A DNA stretch of 64,000 nt, taken from NCBI RefSeq assembly GCF_028657905.1, contig NZ_CP117782.1, positions 1,612,001 to 1,676,000 of the forward strand, in the 5' to 3' direction. This DNA is from Burkholderia sp. FERM BP-3421 (GTDB lineage Bacteria > Pseudomonadota > Gammaproteobacteria > Burkholderiales > Burkholderiaceae). How positions within the stretch are numbered: position 1 is the stretch's first letter; each line of letters starts with the position of its first letter. Positions 31,912 through 41,885 of the stretch are shown here, piece after piece. Both the position numbers and the translations under genes were made by a program. The notes beneath the pieces are model-generated. The model did no database searches, was not told the DNA's origin, and was given only the letters and a program-made list of their open reading frames with translations.

Positions 31912-33648
31912 TTAGAACAACGTACTGATCTGAAACAACAGCGTCGGCGAGCTCGCCTTGAAGCCTTCCGGCTTCGACAACGGGAAACCGAGCGAGACGT
32001 CGTAGTTCAGCGCCGCGCCGACGGCGTTCTTCGGCGCGAGATTGCCGCGCACGCCGACGACGGCGCCGACGAGCGTCTCGCCGAGCAGGTATTGCGTGGC
32101 GGGCCCGCGCACCCGGCCGGCGTCGACGCCGCCGTAGAGCGCCTGCGTGCCGACAGGCGTCGGCACATACCAGTCGAACTCGTTGGAAATCGCCCAGCCG
32201 CTCTCGGCGGCGAGCGTCAGCTGTTGATCGAATCCGCGCACGGCATAGCGCGTGCCGATCGTGAAATAGTCGGAAGGCGTCAGCGGCGTACGCGCGTGCT
32301 GCATGTTCCAGCCGAACTGGTACGAGAACGTCTGCTTGCCGAGCTTGAAGGGAACCTGGGCATTGAGGCTCGCCAGCTCGATCTGCGTCTTGCCGTCGAA
32401 GTCCGGCGCGCCCACCACCGTGCCGGGATTGCTGGACAGCCCCGCCAGCGATGCGCGCCAGGCGAGCGAGCCGGCGAGCACGACGTCGCCGAGGTACCGG
32501 CGGTGCGACAGTCCCAGTTCGTAGCCGATGAGGTCGCGATGCTGGACGGGAAGATCCACGCCGTCGATCGAATTGCGGCTGATCTTGCGGAAGAGATGGC
32601 CGTGGATCTCCGTGCGCGCGTGCGCGCTCCGATGAATCACGCCGGACAGGCCTGCCTGGAGTTGGGATTGAACGCCGCTGTACTCGATCGGCTCGTCGAA
32701 GCCCGCGACGGTCTGCAGGTAGCGGGAGCGGCTCGCGTTCAAGGTCAGCATCGCGTAGCCGATCGGCACGCCGTAGTTGGCGGACACCGACTGGTTGCCC
32801 TGGTCCGACGCATCGAAGTTCGCATTCGTCGTGCCCGCGATTTGCAGCTGGTCGTAGAGGTGCAGCGGCGAATCGAACGTGAACGAGCCGGACAGCTGGT
32901 ATCTGCCCGTCGAGTCGAGGCCGGCGTTGTCCGCACCGAAGATGGCGTGCCAGCGCTTGCCGGCTCCGGGATGCAGGATGATTTTGGAATCGCCGGGATG
33001 CATGCCCGGCGCGATGTCGAACGTGGCGTCGGACTGCGATTGGAGGCGGCGCAGGTTCTCCAGCCCTTGATCGATGTCGCGCTGATTCAAGAGCGCGCCG
33101 CCGGAGGTCGGCAGCGCCGCGCGCAACCAGCCGATCGCGGGCTGATCGGCGCGCACGCCGCTGATGCGCCCCGGGACGACACGCAGCGTCAGCGTGCCCG
33201 ATTGCAGCGTTTGAGGCGGCACGAGTACGCGGGTGGTCACGTAGCCGCGCTCGATCAGCGCGTTGTTCGCGGCGTCCTGAATGTGCTTGAGCGCGGTCTT
33301 GCCGACGCATTGCCCCGCGATCGGCTGGAGAAAACGCGGAAGCCAACCGAATGCGTTGTCCTCCAGCACGATCTCCCTGATCGGGAAACAGGGATCGTCG
33401 AGCGGCAGGCCAGTGACGCGAACCTCCGGCGACGCCTCGCCGGTCGGCGTCAGGACGTTCGTGCGCGGATTCAGCTCCTTGGTGGCGTCAAGTTGCTGTT
33501 GCTGCAAACGTTGGATTTGCGGGCCAGACGTGATTTCAGACGGCGGAGCGCCCTGCGCCCACGCGGAAACATTCGCCAATGCTGAAATCAACGCTGCCGA
33601 GGCTTCTCGATTTTTCACTTTTTCGCGGCGCAATGATTGGTCTCTCAC
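31912..33648 (-). CDS. cdiB: CdiB/FhaC-type two-partner-secretion outer-membrane transporter
   Basis: A 578-residue Omp85-superfamily transporter. A signal sequence ending near AWAQG is followed by an N-terminal plug helix with QIQRLQQQQ. A first POTRA (FPIREIVLEDNAFGWL...) carries the family's Cys pair in DPCFPI and GQCVG, a second POTRA follows (LTLRVVPGRISGVR), and then comes a 16-strand-type barrel with the substrate-gating motif YAVRGFD and a C-terminal Phe (ISTLF). It secretes the CdiA exoprotein encoded downstream by recognising its TPS domain. It is the first gene of the leftward operon cdiB-lipoprotein-cdiA-cdiI, the E. coli-like order rather than the A-I-O-B order of Burkholderia bcp loci. 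Confidence 0.92.
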   Translation of the reverse strand: MRDQSLRREKVKNREASAALISALANVSAWAQGAPPSEITSGPQIQRLQQQQLDATKELNPRTNVLTPTGEASPEVRVTGLPLDDPCFPIREIVLEDNAFGWLPRFLQPIAGQCVGKTALKHIQDAANNALIERGYVTTRVLVPPQTLQSGTLTLRVVPGRISGVRADQPAIGWLRAALPTSGGALLNQRDIDQGLENLRRLQSQSDATFDIAPGMHPGDSKIILHPGAGKRWHAIFGADNAGLDSTGRYQLSGSFTFDSPLHLYDQLQIAGTTNANFDASDQGNQSVSANYGVPIGYAMLTLNASRSRYLQTVAGFDEPIEYSGVQSQLQAGLSGVIHRSAHARTEIHGHLFRKISRNSIDGVDLPVQHRDLIGYELGLSHRRYLGDVVLAGSLAWRASLAGLSSNPGTVVGAPDFDGKTQIELASLNAQVPFKLGKQTFSYQFGWNMQHARTPLTPSDYFTIGTRYAVRGFDQQLTLAAESGWAISNEFDWYVPTPVGTQALYGGVDAGRVRGPATQYLLGETLVGAVVGVRGNLAPKNAVGAALNYDVSLGFPLSKPEGFKASSPTLLFQISTLF

Positions 33649-34944
33649 GCCGCAATCTAGCGAAATATTTGTTACAAAAATGTCAACATTTAAATGAGAT
33701 AAGACATGCCGTACGCATTGCCTGCATCCATCTCTCTATTTCTGGTTCATTTAGACCAAGCTCAGGCCAAGAACAGCACTGTCACGAAAGAATTTTTTAC
33801 CATTTGATATCAAGTCGGATATCTCAAATCATCATTTTAAATATAGTGATGAATCGAATTTTTTATCAAACCGGATACGGCATTCAAGTGCTATCTCCAC
33901 GTTGACTTTTTATTTCCCGGCGACTTCCAGGAATCTTCTTAATCAACGCGACCAGCTAAAATCTCGCCTCTTCGTGTACAACCTTATTTTGATATACCGA
34001 GATCATCCAACCCAGCCCCATGACATGTTGGATCAATCCTTATTTCTTGACATCGAAATAGTACGAACAATCCGATTTCATGACATCGCGATAGTAATTC
34101 GCATGCGCCAAGCAACGTTGCCAATTTCCAACAAAAAATATCTTTGTTCTATTGTCCTCACGGACTCATTGACCGGTTGCCGGACGAGGAGACTCGTCGC
34201 TGAATGGCAGGGATATGGGTGGCAGACACGTCCGGTGCAATCGAATACATCGATAGCCCTTCATCGCACACCCAGTCAGTGCGTCGACTCACGCGCTTTT
34301 TCAGCGTGCCAAGAGCCGACACCTCCCAATCGTCACTGCGTCGGCTCAGGTCGCGGGTTCCGCTTTCCGGCCTGAGTACCGATTGAGAGCGTCCCCGGCA
34401 TATCGGCTCCGCCTCGCTCGCCATGACGTGCCCTGCCCGATGTCTCCAACGCGACGAGGAGAGCGTCCGGCCATCGCCGCGCCGCCTGCCGGTCCCTGCG
34501 CGCGACAACGAACGGCCGGCCCCAGGCGGCTTCAAATAGGTCAATTTCTGATTGGATGTGCCGGCCTCGAACCAAGCTGGGTAGTCAGGAACCCGAAGTG
34601 GACGCCGGCAAGCCTGAAGCCCGGCCGACCGCATCAACCTGACCGCGAATTCGCGCCTCACCGCTCGCCATTCGCACATCGAGCCGGATATGCGCCTTGT
34701 CGAACGATGCAAACCAGCCGGCCATGTTCTTGCACGCATTTGTTGTGCGCACGGGCGAGGCAATCGCCAGAACCACTCTGCGCGATCCCGAACCAACAGA
34801 TGGCCCGGATCGCCGGTACGCCATGCCGCCCCCCGAACCGGGCGGACATCGCGTCGAGTCCTTCGCGAAATAGCCGAACGCCGCGGGCCACGAGCCCGAC
34901 CCAGATGCGCGCCCGCCGACAAGCCGCAATGGGCCGAAAAAGAA
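33649..34944. other. AT-rich control region and gene-poor spacer before tRNA-Ser
   Basis: About 1.3 kb without a convincing gene. 33649-34180 is markedly AT-rich (several ATTTAAAT- and AATTTTTT-like runs) and probably holds the cdiB promoter. 34180-34940 returns to high GC. The open frames there lack ribosome sites and recognisable motifs and overlap on several frames. It may be a graveyard of island-end sequence, since it abuts the 3' side of a tRNA gene. Confidence 0.6.
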
Positions 34945-34978
34945 AAAGCCCCGCAAGTCCGAAAACTTGCGGGGCTTT
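34945..34978 (-). terminator. rho-independent terminator after tRNA-Ser
   Basis: A 14-bp perfect stem (AAAGCCCCGCAAGT and its complement) around a 6-base loop. It is followed on the minus strand by TTTTTCTTTTT-like uridines, 12 bases past the tRNA CCA end. Confidence 0.88.
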
Positions 34979-34993
34979 GTCACCGCCTATTGG

Positions 34994-35084
34994 CGGAGAC
35001 GGAGGGATTCGAACCCTCGATCCAGGTTTTGGCCCAGATGCTCCCTTAGCAGGGGAGTGCCTTCGACCTCTCGGCCACGTCTCC
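34994..35084 (-). tRNA. tRNA-Ser(GCU)
   Basis: On the minus strand the acceptor stem GGAGACG/CGTCTCC closes a class II tRNA with a long variable arm. The anticodon stem CTCCC/GGGAG encloses CTGCTAA, giving anticodon GCU (serine AGC/AGU codons). The T-arm reads GGGTTCGAATCCC, the discriminator base is G, and CCA is encoded at 34991-34993. Its 3' end points at the accessory island, as expected of an integration site. Confidence 0.95.
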
Positions 35085-35198
35085 CAAACCTTCGCTCGCA
35101 CCAGGGAGGTAGTGCGACGAAGCCAAGATAATATAGGGTTCTGAACGAGTCGTCAATTTCCGCGACGCATTTTCTTTCGATGCGTCACGGAAGGTTCA

Positions 35199-36449
35199 TC
35201 AGGCCTGATCGAGTTCGAACGCCTTGTGCAGCGCTCGGACGGCCAGCTCCATGTACTTCTCGTCGATCAGCACCGAGATCTTGATCTCCGACGTCGAGAT
35301 CATCTGGATGTTGATGCCCTCTTCCGACAGCGTGCGGAACATCGTGCTCGCCACGCCGACGTGCGAGCGCATGCCCACGCCGACCACCGACACCTTCGAC
35401 ACCTTCGGGTCGCCCAGCACCTGCTCGGCGTTCACATGCCCCTTCACCTGGTTGGTGAGGATGTCCATCGCCTTCTGGTAGTCGCCGCGGCCGACCGTGA
35501 ACGTGAAGTCGGTCTTGCCCTGCACGCTCTGGTTCTGGATGATCATGTCGATGTCGATGTTCGCATCGGCCACCGGGCCCAGGATCTGGTAGGCGATGCC
35601 CGGCTTGTCGGGCACACCCATCACGCCGATACGGGCTTCGTCGCGCTGGAACGCAATGCCGGAAATGACAGCCTTTTCCATGGTCTCGTCTTCTTCAAAA
35701 GTAATCAGGGTACCCGAGCGCATTTCGTCATCGAGCGGGATCTGCGGATCCGTCAAGCTCGACAGCACGCGCGTCTTCACTTGGTATTTGCCGGCGAACT
35801 CGACCGAGCGGATCTGCAGGACCTTCGAGCCCAGGCTCGCCATCTCCAGCATCTCTTCGAAGGTCACGCGGTCGAGCCGGCGCGCCTCTTCGACCACGCG
35901 CGGATCGGTCGTGTAAACGCCGTCGACGTCGGTATAGATCAGGCATTCGGCCGCATCCAGCGCCGCCGCCACCGCCACCGCCGAGGTGTCCGAGCCGCCG
36001 CGGCCGAGCGTCGTGATGTGACCTTGCGGATCGACGCCCTGGAAGCCCGTGATGATCACCACCTTGCCCGCGTCGAGGTCGCGCCGCACGCGTGCGTCGT
36101 CGATCGAATCGATGCGTGCCTTCGTGAACGCGCTGTCGGTCTTGATCGGCACCTGCCAGCCGGCGTAGCTCACCGCCTCGACGCCGATGTCCTGCAGCGC
36201 GATCGACAGCAGGCCGACGCTGACCTGTTCGCCCGTCGACGCAATCATGTCGAGCTCGCGCGGGCTCGGCTGGCTCGAGATCTCTTTCGCGAGACCGAGC
36301 AGACGGTTCGTTTCGCCGGACATCGCGGACGGCACGACCACCATCTGGTGCCCTGCCTGATGCCATTTTGCGACGCGTTTCGCGACGTTCTTGATGCGCT
36401 CGACCGAGCCCATCGAAGTGCCGCCGTATTTATGTACGATGAGTGCCAT
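35199..36449 (-). CDS. lysC: aspartokinase
   Basis: A 416-residue aspartate kinase, catalysing the first step of lysine, methionine and threonine synthesis. The kinase domain begins with KYGGTS (residues 7-12) and includes GFQGVDPQGHITTLGRGGSD, the substrate and nucleotide region. Two C-terminal ACT domains (about 265-416) should give feedback inhibition by lysine and threonine. Start ATG 36449 fits the family N-terminus (MALIVHKYGG). The frame extends upstream to 36566, but those residues are not family-like. It is the last protein gene before tRNA-Ser in a leftward run with tilS, accA and cysS. Confidence 0.95.
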   Translation of the reverse strand: MALIVHKYGGTSMGSVERIKNVAKRVAKWHQAGHQMVVVPSAMSGETNRLLGLAKEISSQPSPRELDMIASTGEQVSVGLLSIALQDIGVEAVSYAGWQVPIKTDSAFTKARIDSIDDARVRRDLDAGKVVIITGFQGVDPQGHITTLGRGGSDTSAVAVAAALDAAECLIYTDVDGVYTTDPRVVEEARRLDRVTFEEMLEMASLGSKVLQIRSVEFAGKYQVKTRVLSSLTDPQIPLDDEMRSGTLITFEEDETMEKAVISGIAFQRDEARIGVMGVPDKPGIAYQILGPVADANIDIDMIIQNQSVQGKTDFTFTVGRGDYQKAMDILTNQVKGHVNAEQVLGDPKVSKVSVVGVGMRSHVGVASTMFRTLSEEGINIQMISTSEIKISVLIDEKYMELAVRALHKAFELDQA

Positions 36450-36767
36450 TGTCGTTCTGAACTGAAGGAGAAACCGCGCGGGCGAACTGGACAAACCGCG
36501 GCGCCGGTCAGTCACGCTGCTTTTGGCTGTGGACGAACGACGGAAAGTACGGCTGGGACGCAGCACGCAGGCGTGGCGATGTTGCCCGGAAGGCGGATCA
36601 AGCCGCGCAAACCGGGTACGTCACGCGGAAAACCTGCACAAAACGCTCGAAAACCGAGCCGAGCAAACGACTGAGCGTACCCCAACGTCGCACGCTTGAC
36701 AAGCAACCGCCTGTCAACGGTCCCTTTTTAGCGGCCGCCTGAATCCCGGGTTCGCGCGCCCCGGCAT
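36450..36767. other. intergenic region between tilS and lysC
   Basis: About 320 bases with no gene I can support. It presumably holds the tilS terminator and the lysC promoter. I looked for a lysine-riboswitch-like structure before lysC and did not see one. Confidence 0.5.
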
Positions 36768-38177
36768 TCAGGCGATCAGCAGATCCGGCCGCCACTCGAT
36801 GCGACGGCAGGCGCCTTCCGCCGCGCCGATCGCGCGATCGCGGTTCAGGCCGAGGTTCGGCACGAACAACAGGTGGTCCCCCACGTACAACAGCGGCACG
36901 TCGCGCTGCCACGCGGGCACGCCGCGTTCCTGGAACAGGTTCTTGAGCGTGCGGCCCGGCCCGGCGGGCGCGGTCCGCATCCGTTCGCCGCCCATGCGCG
37001 CGCGCGCGACGAGCGGCGCCCGCGCGAGCGCCGCGACCGGCACCGCGTCGGGCTCGTCCGGGCGCGCCGGATGGAAGACATAGGTGCCCCGCCAGTCGGC
37101 CAGACGCCAAATCTCCTCGCCTTGCCAGGCGAGCGAACGCGTCTCGCGCGCGGCGAGCGCGTCGCGATCGGCCGGATCCGGACGGTCGGCGGCCGCTTCC
37201 CACGACACCTCGTCGCGATACAGGCGCAACCGCTGTCCCGCGTGATCGACGCGCAACGCGTGCGATTCGCCCACCGCGCGCAACTGGCGGATCATCTCCG
37301 CGAGCCGCGCGGCCGACGCGCCCGGCAAGCCGAGCGTGCGCATCCAGTAACGCAGCAGGTTCGCGCCGCGCGTATCGTCGAGCGCGAGCAGCGCCGCGCG
37401 CGACAACGCGCGCCCTTCGTCGCGCGCCGCCTGCGCGAGATCGAGCGCGGCCAGATCGTCGAGCAGCCGCTGCGCGGCCGCCGCGTGCTGCGCGGTTCGC
37501 GCGAGCGCGTCGCGAAAGCCCGGGAAATGCGGCGTGAGCGCGGGCAGCACGTTCACGCGCAGCGCATTGCGCGCATAGCGCGTATCCGCATTCGATTCGT
37601 CCTCGATCCAGCGCAGCGCGTGCGCCCGGGCATACTGTTCCAGTTGCGCGCGCAACAAATTCAGCAGCGGCCTCGCCCGGGGCACGCTCGCATCGATGGG
37701 CTGGTAATGCGGCGCCATCGCCGCGATGCCGGCGATACCCGCGCCGCGCAGCAGCTGCAACAACACCGTCTCGGCCTGGTCGTCCGCATGTTGCGCGACC
37801 CACAGCACGCTCGCGCGATGCCGCGCGCACAGCGCGTCGAGCGCCTGGTAGCGCGCGTCGCGCGCGGTGGCCTCGACGCCGAGACCGGTGTGCCCAAGCT
37901 CGACCCGCAGGCTGTCGAAGCGCACGCCGCGCAGCGTCGCCTCGGCCTCGCAATGCGCGCGCCACGCGTCGGCGTTCGGGCTCAAGCCATGATGAATATG
38001 GAGTGCGACGCAGCGCGACGCCCCCGCGACACGCGCGGCGGCATCGAGCAGGACGGTGGAATCGAGGCCGCCGCTGTACGCGAGCGCGATCGTCGCGTCG
38101 GCGGGCAGCACGGCCAGCGCCGCGCCGACTGCGTCATCGATGACGCGGTCGGCGGGAAGGTGTGCAGGGGACATCAC
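36768..38177 (-). CDS. tilS: tRNA(Ile)-lysidine synthetase
   Basis: A 469-residue enzyme that converts cytidine 34 of tRNA-Ile(CAU) to lysidine so that it reads AUA. It has the N-type ATP pyrophosphatase P-loop SGGLDS (residues 35-40), followed by HIHHGLSPNAD and QHADDQAETVLLQLLRGAG. The C-terminal substrate domain with LKNLFQERGVPAWQRD is also complete. Either of the two first Met codons (38177 or 38174) could start translation. It follows accA by 43 bases and is probably co-transcribed with it. Confidence 0.94.
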   Translation of the reverse strand: MMSPAHLPADRVIDDAVGAALAVLPADATIALAYSGGLDSTVLLDAAARVAGASRCVALHIHHGLSPNADAWRAHCEAEATLRGVRFDSLRVELGHTGLGVEATARDARYQALDALCARHRASVLWVAQHADDQAETVLLQLLRGAGIAGIAAMAPHYQPIDASVPRARPLLNLLRAQLEQYARAHALRWIEDESNADTRYARNALRVNVLPALTPHFPGFRDALARTAQHAAAAQRLLDDLAALDLAQAARDEGRALSRAALLALDDTRGANLLRYWMRTLGLPGASAARLAEMIRQLRAVGESHALRVDHAGQRLRLYRDEVSWEAAADRPDPADRDALAARETRSLAWQGEEIWRLADWRGTYVFHPARPDEPDAVPVAALARAPLVARARMGGERMRTAPAGPGRTLKNLFQERGVPAWQRDVPLLYVGDHLLFVPNLGLNRDRAIGAAEGACRRIEWRPDLLIA

Positions 38178-38220
38178 GATGGAGTGGCGCGGCGCGCCGG
38201 TCGGACGAAGCGGACGCGGC

Positions 38221-39192
38221 TCACGCGCGCGGCATCGTTTCCTTGAACTTGCCGTAGGACATCAGGCGCTCGAAGCGGCGCTCGCGCAACGCATCGATGC
38301 TCATGCCCTGGAACTGGCGCAGCGTGTCGGCGAGCGCACGGCGCAGCAGCGCCGCCATGCCCTTCGGATCGCGATGCGCGCCGCCCAGCGGCTCGTTGAC
38401 GATCTTGTCGATCAGGCCGAGCGCCTTCAGGCGATGCGCGGTCAGGCCCAGCGCCTCGGCCGCTTCGGGCGCCTTCGCAGCGCTCTTCCACAGGATCGAC
38501 GCGCAGCCTTCCGGCGAAATCACCGAATAGGTCGCGAATTGCAGCATCAGCACGTTGTCGGCCACCGCGATCGCGAGCGCGCCGCCCGAACCGCCCTCGC
38601 CGATCACGGTCGTGATGATCGGCGTCTTGAGCTCGGCCATCACGTACAGGTTGCGGCCGATCGCCTCCGACTGGCCGCGCTCTTCCGCGCCGACGCCCGG
38701 ATACGCACCCGGCGTATCGACGAACGTGAAGATCGGCAGGCCGAATTTCTCGGCGAGGCGCATCAGGCGCTCGGCCTTGCGATAGCCTTCCGGACGCGGC
38801 ATCCCGAAGTTGCGCGCCGCGCGTTCCTTCGTGTCGCGGCCCTTCTGGTGGCCGATCACCATGCACGGATGGCCGCTGAAACGCGCGAGGCCACCGACGA
38901 TCGACTGGTCGTCCGCGAACGCGCGGTCGCCATGCAGCTCGTGGAAATCGGTGAACAGCTCGCTCACGTAGTCGAGCGTGTACGGCCGCTGCGGATGACG
39001 GGCGATCTGCGACACCTGCCAAGGCGTCAGGTTCGCGTACAGATCCTTCGTCAGCTGCTGGCTCTTCTTCGACAGCCGATCGATTTCTTCCGAAATATCG
39101 ACAGCCGAGTCGTCCTGCACGAACCGGAGCTCCTCGATCTTGCCCTCGAGTTCGGCGATCGGCTGCTCGAAATCCAGAAAAGTGGTCTTCAT
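38221..39192 (-). CDS. accA: acetyl-CoA carboxylase carboxyltransferase subunit alpha
   Basis: A 323-residue alpha subunit of the carboxyltransferase that makes malonyl-CoA with AccD. The start MKTTFLDFEQPIAELE, the RPYTLDYV stretch and the crotonase-type core (FVDTPGAYPGVGAEERGQSE, GEGGSGGALAI, SPEGCASILWK) are all typical. Length is usual for the family. The gene lies in the conserved leftward run cysS-glycosylase-accA-tilS-lysC. Malonyl-CoA is also the expected extender of the PKS at 10646-13552, though no special link is implied. Confidence 0.96.
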   Translation of the reverse strand: MKTTFLDFEQPIAELEGKIEELRFVQDDSAVDISEEIDRLSKKSQQLTKDLYANLTPWQVSQIARHPQRPYTLDYVSELFTDFHELHGDRAFADDQSIVGGLARFSGHPCMVIGHQKGRDTKERAARNFGMPRPEGYRKAERLMRLAEKFGLPIFTFVDTPGAYPGVGAEERGQSEAIGRNLYVMAELKTPIITTVIGEGGSGGALAIAVADNVLMLQFATYSVISPEGCASILWKSAAKAPEAAEALGLTAHRLKALGLIDKIVNEPLGGAHRDPKGMAALLRRALADTLRQFQGMSIDALRERRFERLMSYGKFKETMPRA

Positions 39193-39294
39193 GAGTTTGA
39201 ATCCTTGGGTCTTGCGGCAGCGCGTATTCTAACTGCGCGCGCCGGCGTCAAAACCGGGTCTAAACTATCGATTAATGAAATGCAATAGCCTTTA

Positions 39295-40206
39295 TCAGCT
39301 ATCGTCGGACAGCGGGTCGAGGCTGCGCCACATATACCAGGTCGCGACGGTGCGCCACGGCTCCCAGTTGGCCGCCACCTCGCGGGCCTCGCTGCGGGTG
39401 ACCGGCTCGCCGCTGAAGTAATTGACGCTGATCGCGCGGATCAGGCCGAGGTCGTCGAGCGGCAGGACGTCCGGACGCGAGAGATTGAAGATCAGGAACA
39501 TCTCCGCGGTCCAGCGGCCGATGCCGCGGATCTGCGTGAGTTCGTCGATCACCGCCTCGTCGTCCATCGACGTCCATTTGTCGACGTGCAGCGCCCCCGA
39601 CACGAAGTGGCTGGCCAGGTCGAGGATGTAATCGGACTTGCGCTTCGACAGGCCGCAGGCGATCAGCTTGTCCTGGCCGAGCTTGATCACCGGCTGCGGC
39701 GCGACCCGCGGGCAGGCCGCCTCGATCCGCTCCCACACCGCCTGCGCGGCCGGCACCGAGATCTGCTGGCCGACCACCGAGCGCGCGAGCGTGACGAACG
39801 GATCGTCGCGCTTCACGAGATGCGCGGGGCCGAACTTCGGAATCAGCTTCTTGAGGATCCGGTCGCGCTTGACGAGATCCGCGCACGCCTTGTCCCAATA
39901 GGCAGGCCGCACCACCTCGTCGGCTTGCGCCGCCTGCGCCGCATCCTCGGCGGCGCGCGCGTGACGATCGGCCGCCTCGGCGTCGATCGGCTCGCGCAGC
40001 GCAGCCTCGTGCCACTCGCCGTTCGGCTTCGCGCGCGTGGTTTTCGCCGCCGCGCCGCGCCCGCGCGGCGGGTGGGCCGCGCCGTTCAGCGCGGCCTGCT
40101 GCGCGGCCGCCTTTTGCGCGGCCGGCACGCGTTTGCCGGCGGTCTTGCCCGCCGCCAACGATTGCGGCGTGGCGCGTTTAGCCGGCGCCTTTCTGGCCGT
40201 TGCCAT
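39295..40206 (-). CDS. AlkA-type DNA-3-methyladenine glycosylase (HhH-GPD)
   Basis: A 303-residue base-excision repair glycosylase. The first about 65 residues are a Lys/Ala/Arg-rich, histone-like tail, common in Burkholderia proteins and probably disordered. The HhH-GPD domain (about residues 115-290) has the hairpin LTQIRGIGRWTAEMFLIF and the catalytic aspartate in LPLDDLG. It should remove alkylated purines such as 3-methyladenine. There is no iron-sulfur cluster motif, which separates it from MutY and Nth. It lies between cysS and accA in the same orientation. Confidence 0.9.
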   Translation of the reverse strand: MATARKAPAKRATPQSLAAGKTAGKRVPAAQKAAAQQAALNGAAHPPRGRGAAAKTTRAKPNGEWHEAALREPIDAEAADRHARAAEDAAQAAQADEVVRPAYWDKACADLVKRDRILKKLIPKFGPAHLVKRDDPFVTLARSVVGQQISVPAAQAVWERIEAACPRVAPQPVIKLGQDKLIACGLSKRKSDYILDLASHFVSGALHVDKWTSMDDEAVIDELTQIRGIGRWTAEMFLIFNLSRPDVLPLDDLGLIRAISVNYFSGEPVTRSEAREVAANWEPWRTVATWYMWRSLDPLSDDS

Positions 40207-40253
40207 CTTGCCTCCTACCTGGCGAGTCGATCAGTGGGACAGACGAGGCGCGC

Positions 40254-41651
40254 TCATACGCGCCGCCACTCAGTCGATCCGCCCGGTTTGTCTTCAAGCG
40301 CGACCCCGGCTTCGAGCAGTTCCGCCCGGATCCGGTCCGCTTCGGCATAATCCTTCGCGTGTTTCGCCGCGCCGCGCGCGGCGATCCTCGCCTCGATCTC
40401 GTCGGCCGCGAGCGCATCCGTCTGCGCGCTGCCCGCCGCCTGCTGCAAAAACGCGCGCGGCTCCCGGCCCAGCAGGCCGAGCAGGCCCGCGAGCCGCCCG
40501 AGCTGGCGCGCCAGCGCCGGGGCGAGCGTGCGGTTGACCTCGCTGGCGAGTTCGAACAGCACCGCTATTGCGACCGGCGTATTGAAATCATCGTTCATCG
40601 CCGCGGCGAAACGCCGCGCATGCGCCTCGTCCCAGTCGAGCGGCGCGCCGTCGGGCACGACGTCCTTCAGGGCGGTGTAGAGGCGCGTCAGCGAGGCGCG
40701 CGCATCGTCGAGATGCGCATCGCTGTAGTTGAGCGGCGAGCGGTAATGCGTGCGGGTGATGAAGAAGCGCACGACTTCCGCGTCGTACTGCTCCAGCACC
40801 TCGCGGATCGTGAAGAAGTTGCCGAGCGACTTCGACATCTTCTCGCTGTCGACCTGCACGAAACCATTGTGCATCCAGTAGTTGACGAAGGTCTGCCCGG
40901 TCGCGCCCTCGCTTTGCGCGATCTCGTTCTCGTGGTGCGGGAACTGCAGATCCTGGCCGCCGCCGTGGATGTCGAAATGCTCGCCGAGCAGCGTGCAGCC
41001 CATCGCCGAGCATTCGATATGCCAGCCCGGGCGGCCGCGCCCGTAGCGCGATTCCCAGCTCGTGCCGGCCGGATCCTCCGCCTTCGCGCGCTTCCACAGC
41101 ACGAAGTCGAGCGGATCCTCCTTCGCGTCGTTCGCGGCGACCCGCTCGCCTGCGCGCAGGTCTTCGAGCGACTTGCCCGACAGCTTGCCGTAGCCCGCGA
41201 ACTTGCGCACCGAGTAATTGACGTCGCCGTCCTTCGCCTGATACGCGTAGCCGTTCGCCTCGAGCCGCTCGATCATGCCGAGCATCTGCGGAATGAAATC
41301 GGTTGCGCGCGGCTCGATCTCGGGACGCTCGACGCCGAGCGCGTCGGTGTCCTCGTGCATCGCGGCGATGAAGCGGTTCGTCAGCGACTGGATCGTCTCG
41401 CCGTTCTCGACCGCGCGGCGGATGATCTTGTCGTCGATATCGGTGATGTTGCGCACATAGGTGACGCGATAGCCGAGCGCGCGCAGCCAACGCTGCACGA
41501 GGTCGAACACCACCATCATCCGCGCGTGGCCGACGTGGCAATAGTCGTAGACGGTGATCCCGCAGACGTACATGCGCACCTCGCCAGGCTGGCGCGGCAC
41601 GAAAACTTGCTTGTCACGCGCGAGCGTGTTGTAGATGCGCAGTGATTCCAT
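40254..41651 (-). CDS. cysS: cysteinyl-tRNA synthetase
   Basis: A 465-residue class I synthetase. The first zinc ligand Cys lies in MYVCGITVYD, the HIGH signature is HVGH, and KMSKS appears in DSEKMSKSLGNF. The zinc-binding set is completed by ECSAMG and the HHENE region. The C-terminal anticodon-binding part includes AARGAAKHAKDYAEADRIRAE. Length fits the bacterial family. It is first in the leftward run and divergent from the TPR gene, with 234 bases between them holding both promoters. Confidence 0.96.
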   Translation of the reverse strand: MESLRIYNTLARDKQVFVPRQPGEVRMYVCGITVYDYCHVGHARMMVVFDLVQRWLRALGYRVTYVRNITDIDDKIIRRAVENGETIQSLTNRFIAAMHEDTDALGVERPEIEPRATDFIPQMLGMIERLEANGYAYQAKDGDVNYSVRKFAGYGKLSGKSLEDLRAGERVAANDAKEDPLDFVLWKRAKAEDPAGTSWESRYGRGRPGWHIECSAMGCTLLGEHFDIHGGGQDLQFPHHENEIAQSEGATGQTFVNYWMHNGFVQVDSEKMSKSLGNFFTIREVLEQYDAEVVRFFITRTHYRSPLNYSDAHLDDARASLTRLYTALKDVVPDGAPLDWDEAHARRFAAAMNDDFNTPVAIAVLFELASEVNRTLAPALARQLGRLAGLLGLLGREPRAFLQQAAGSAQTDALAADEIEARIAARGAAKHAKDYAEADRIRAELLEAGVALEDKPGGSTEWRRV

Positions 41652-41885
41652 AGAGATGAAACGTGAGCCGAAGGAAAACGCCCTGGCGATGCTCGCCCTG
41701 CATGTTGAACCCGATCGGAACCCGAGCGCGACCGTGAGTCACGCGCTTCCTCGGCATGACATGCGGCGGTCAGACAGCAAGCACGGCGGTGACGGCCACG
41801 AGAGGCAAAAGACTGTCCGCGGCTCGCCGGAACGCGCGGACGTTTTGTTAGAATGGGTCGGAGTATAACATTCCGACCTGAGCCT

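Noticed and set aside
33780..33870. AT-rich stretch resembling a Fur box
   Set aside because: Only scattered matches to the Fur consensus in generally AT-rich DNA; not comparable with the two boxes at 6110-6354.
34158..34922. Overlapping long frames in the spacer before tRNA-Ser
   Set aside because: Frames on both strands overlap, lack ribosome sites and show no recognisable domain; reported as a gene-poor spacer instead.
36450..36767. Possible lysine riboswitch upstream of lysC
   Set aside because: No L-box-like conserved helices were seen, and betaproteobacterial lysC genes are not known to me to use one.
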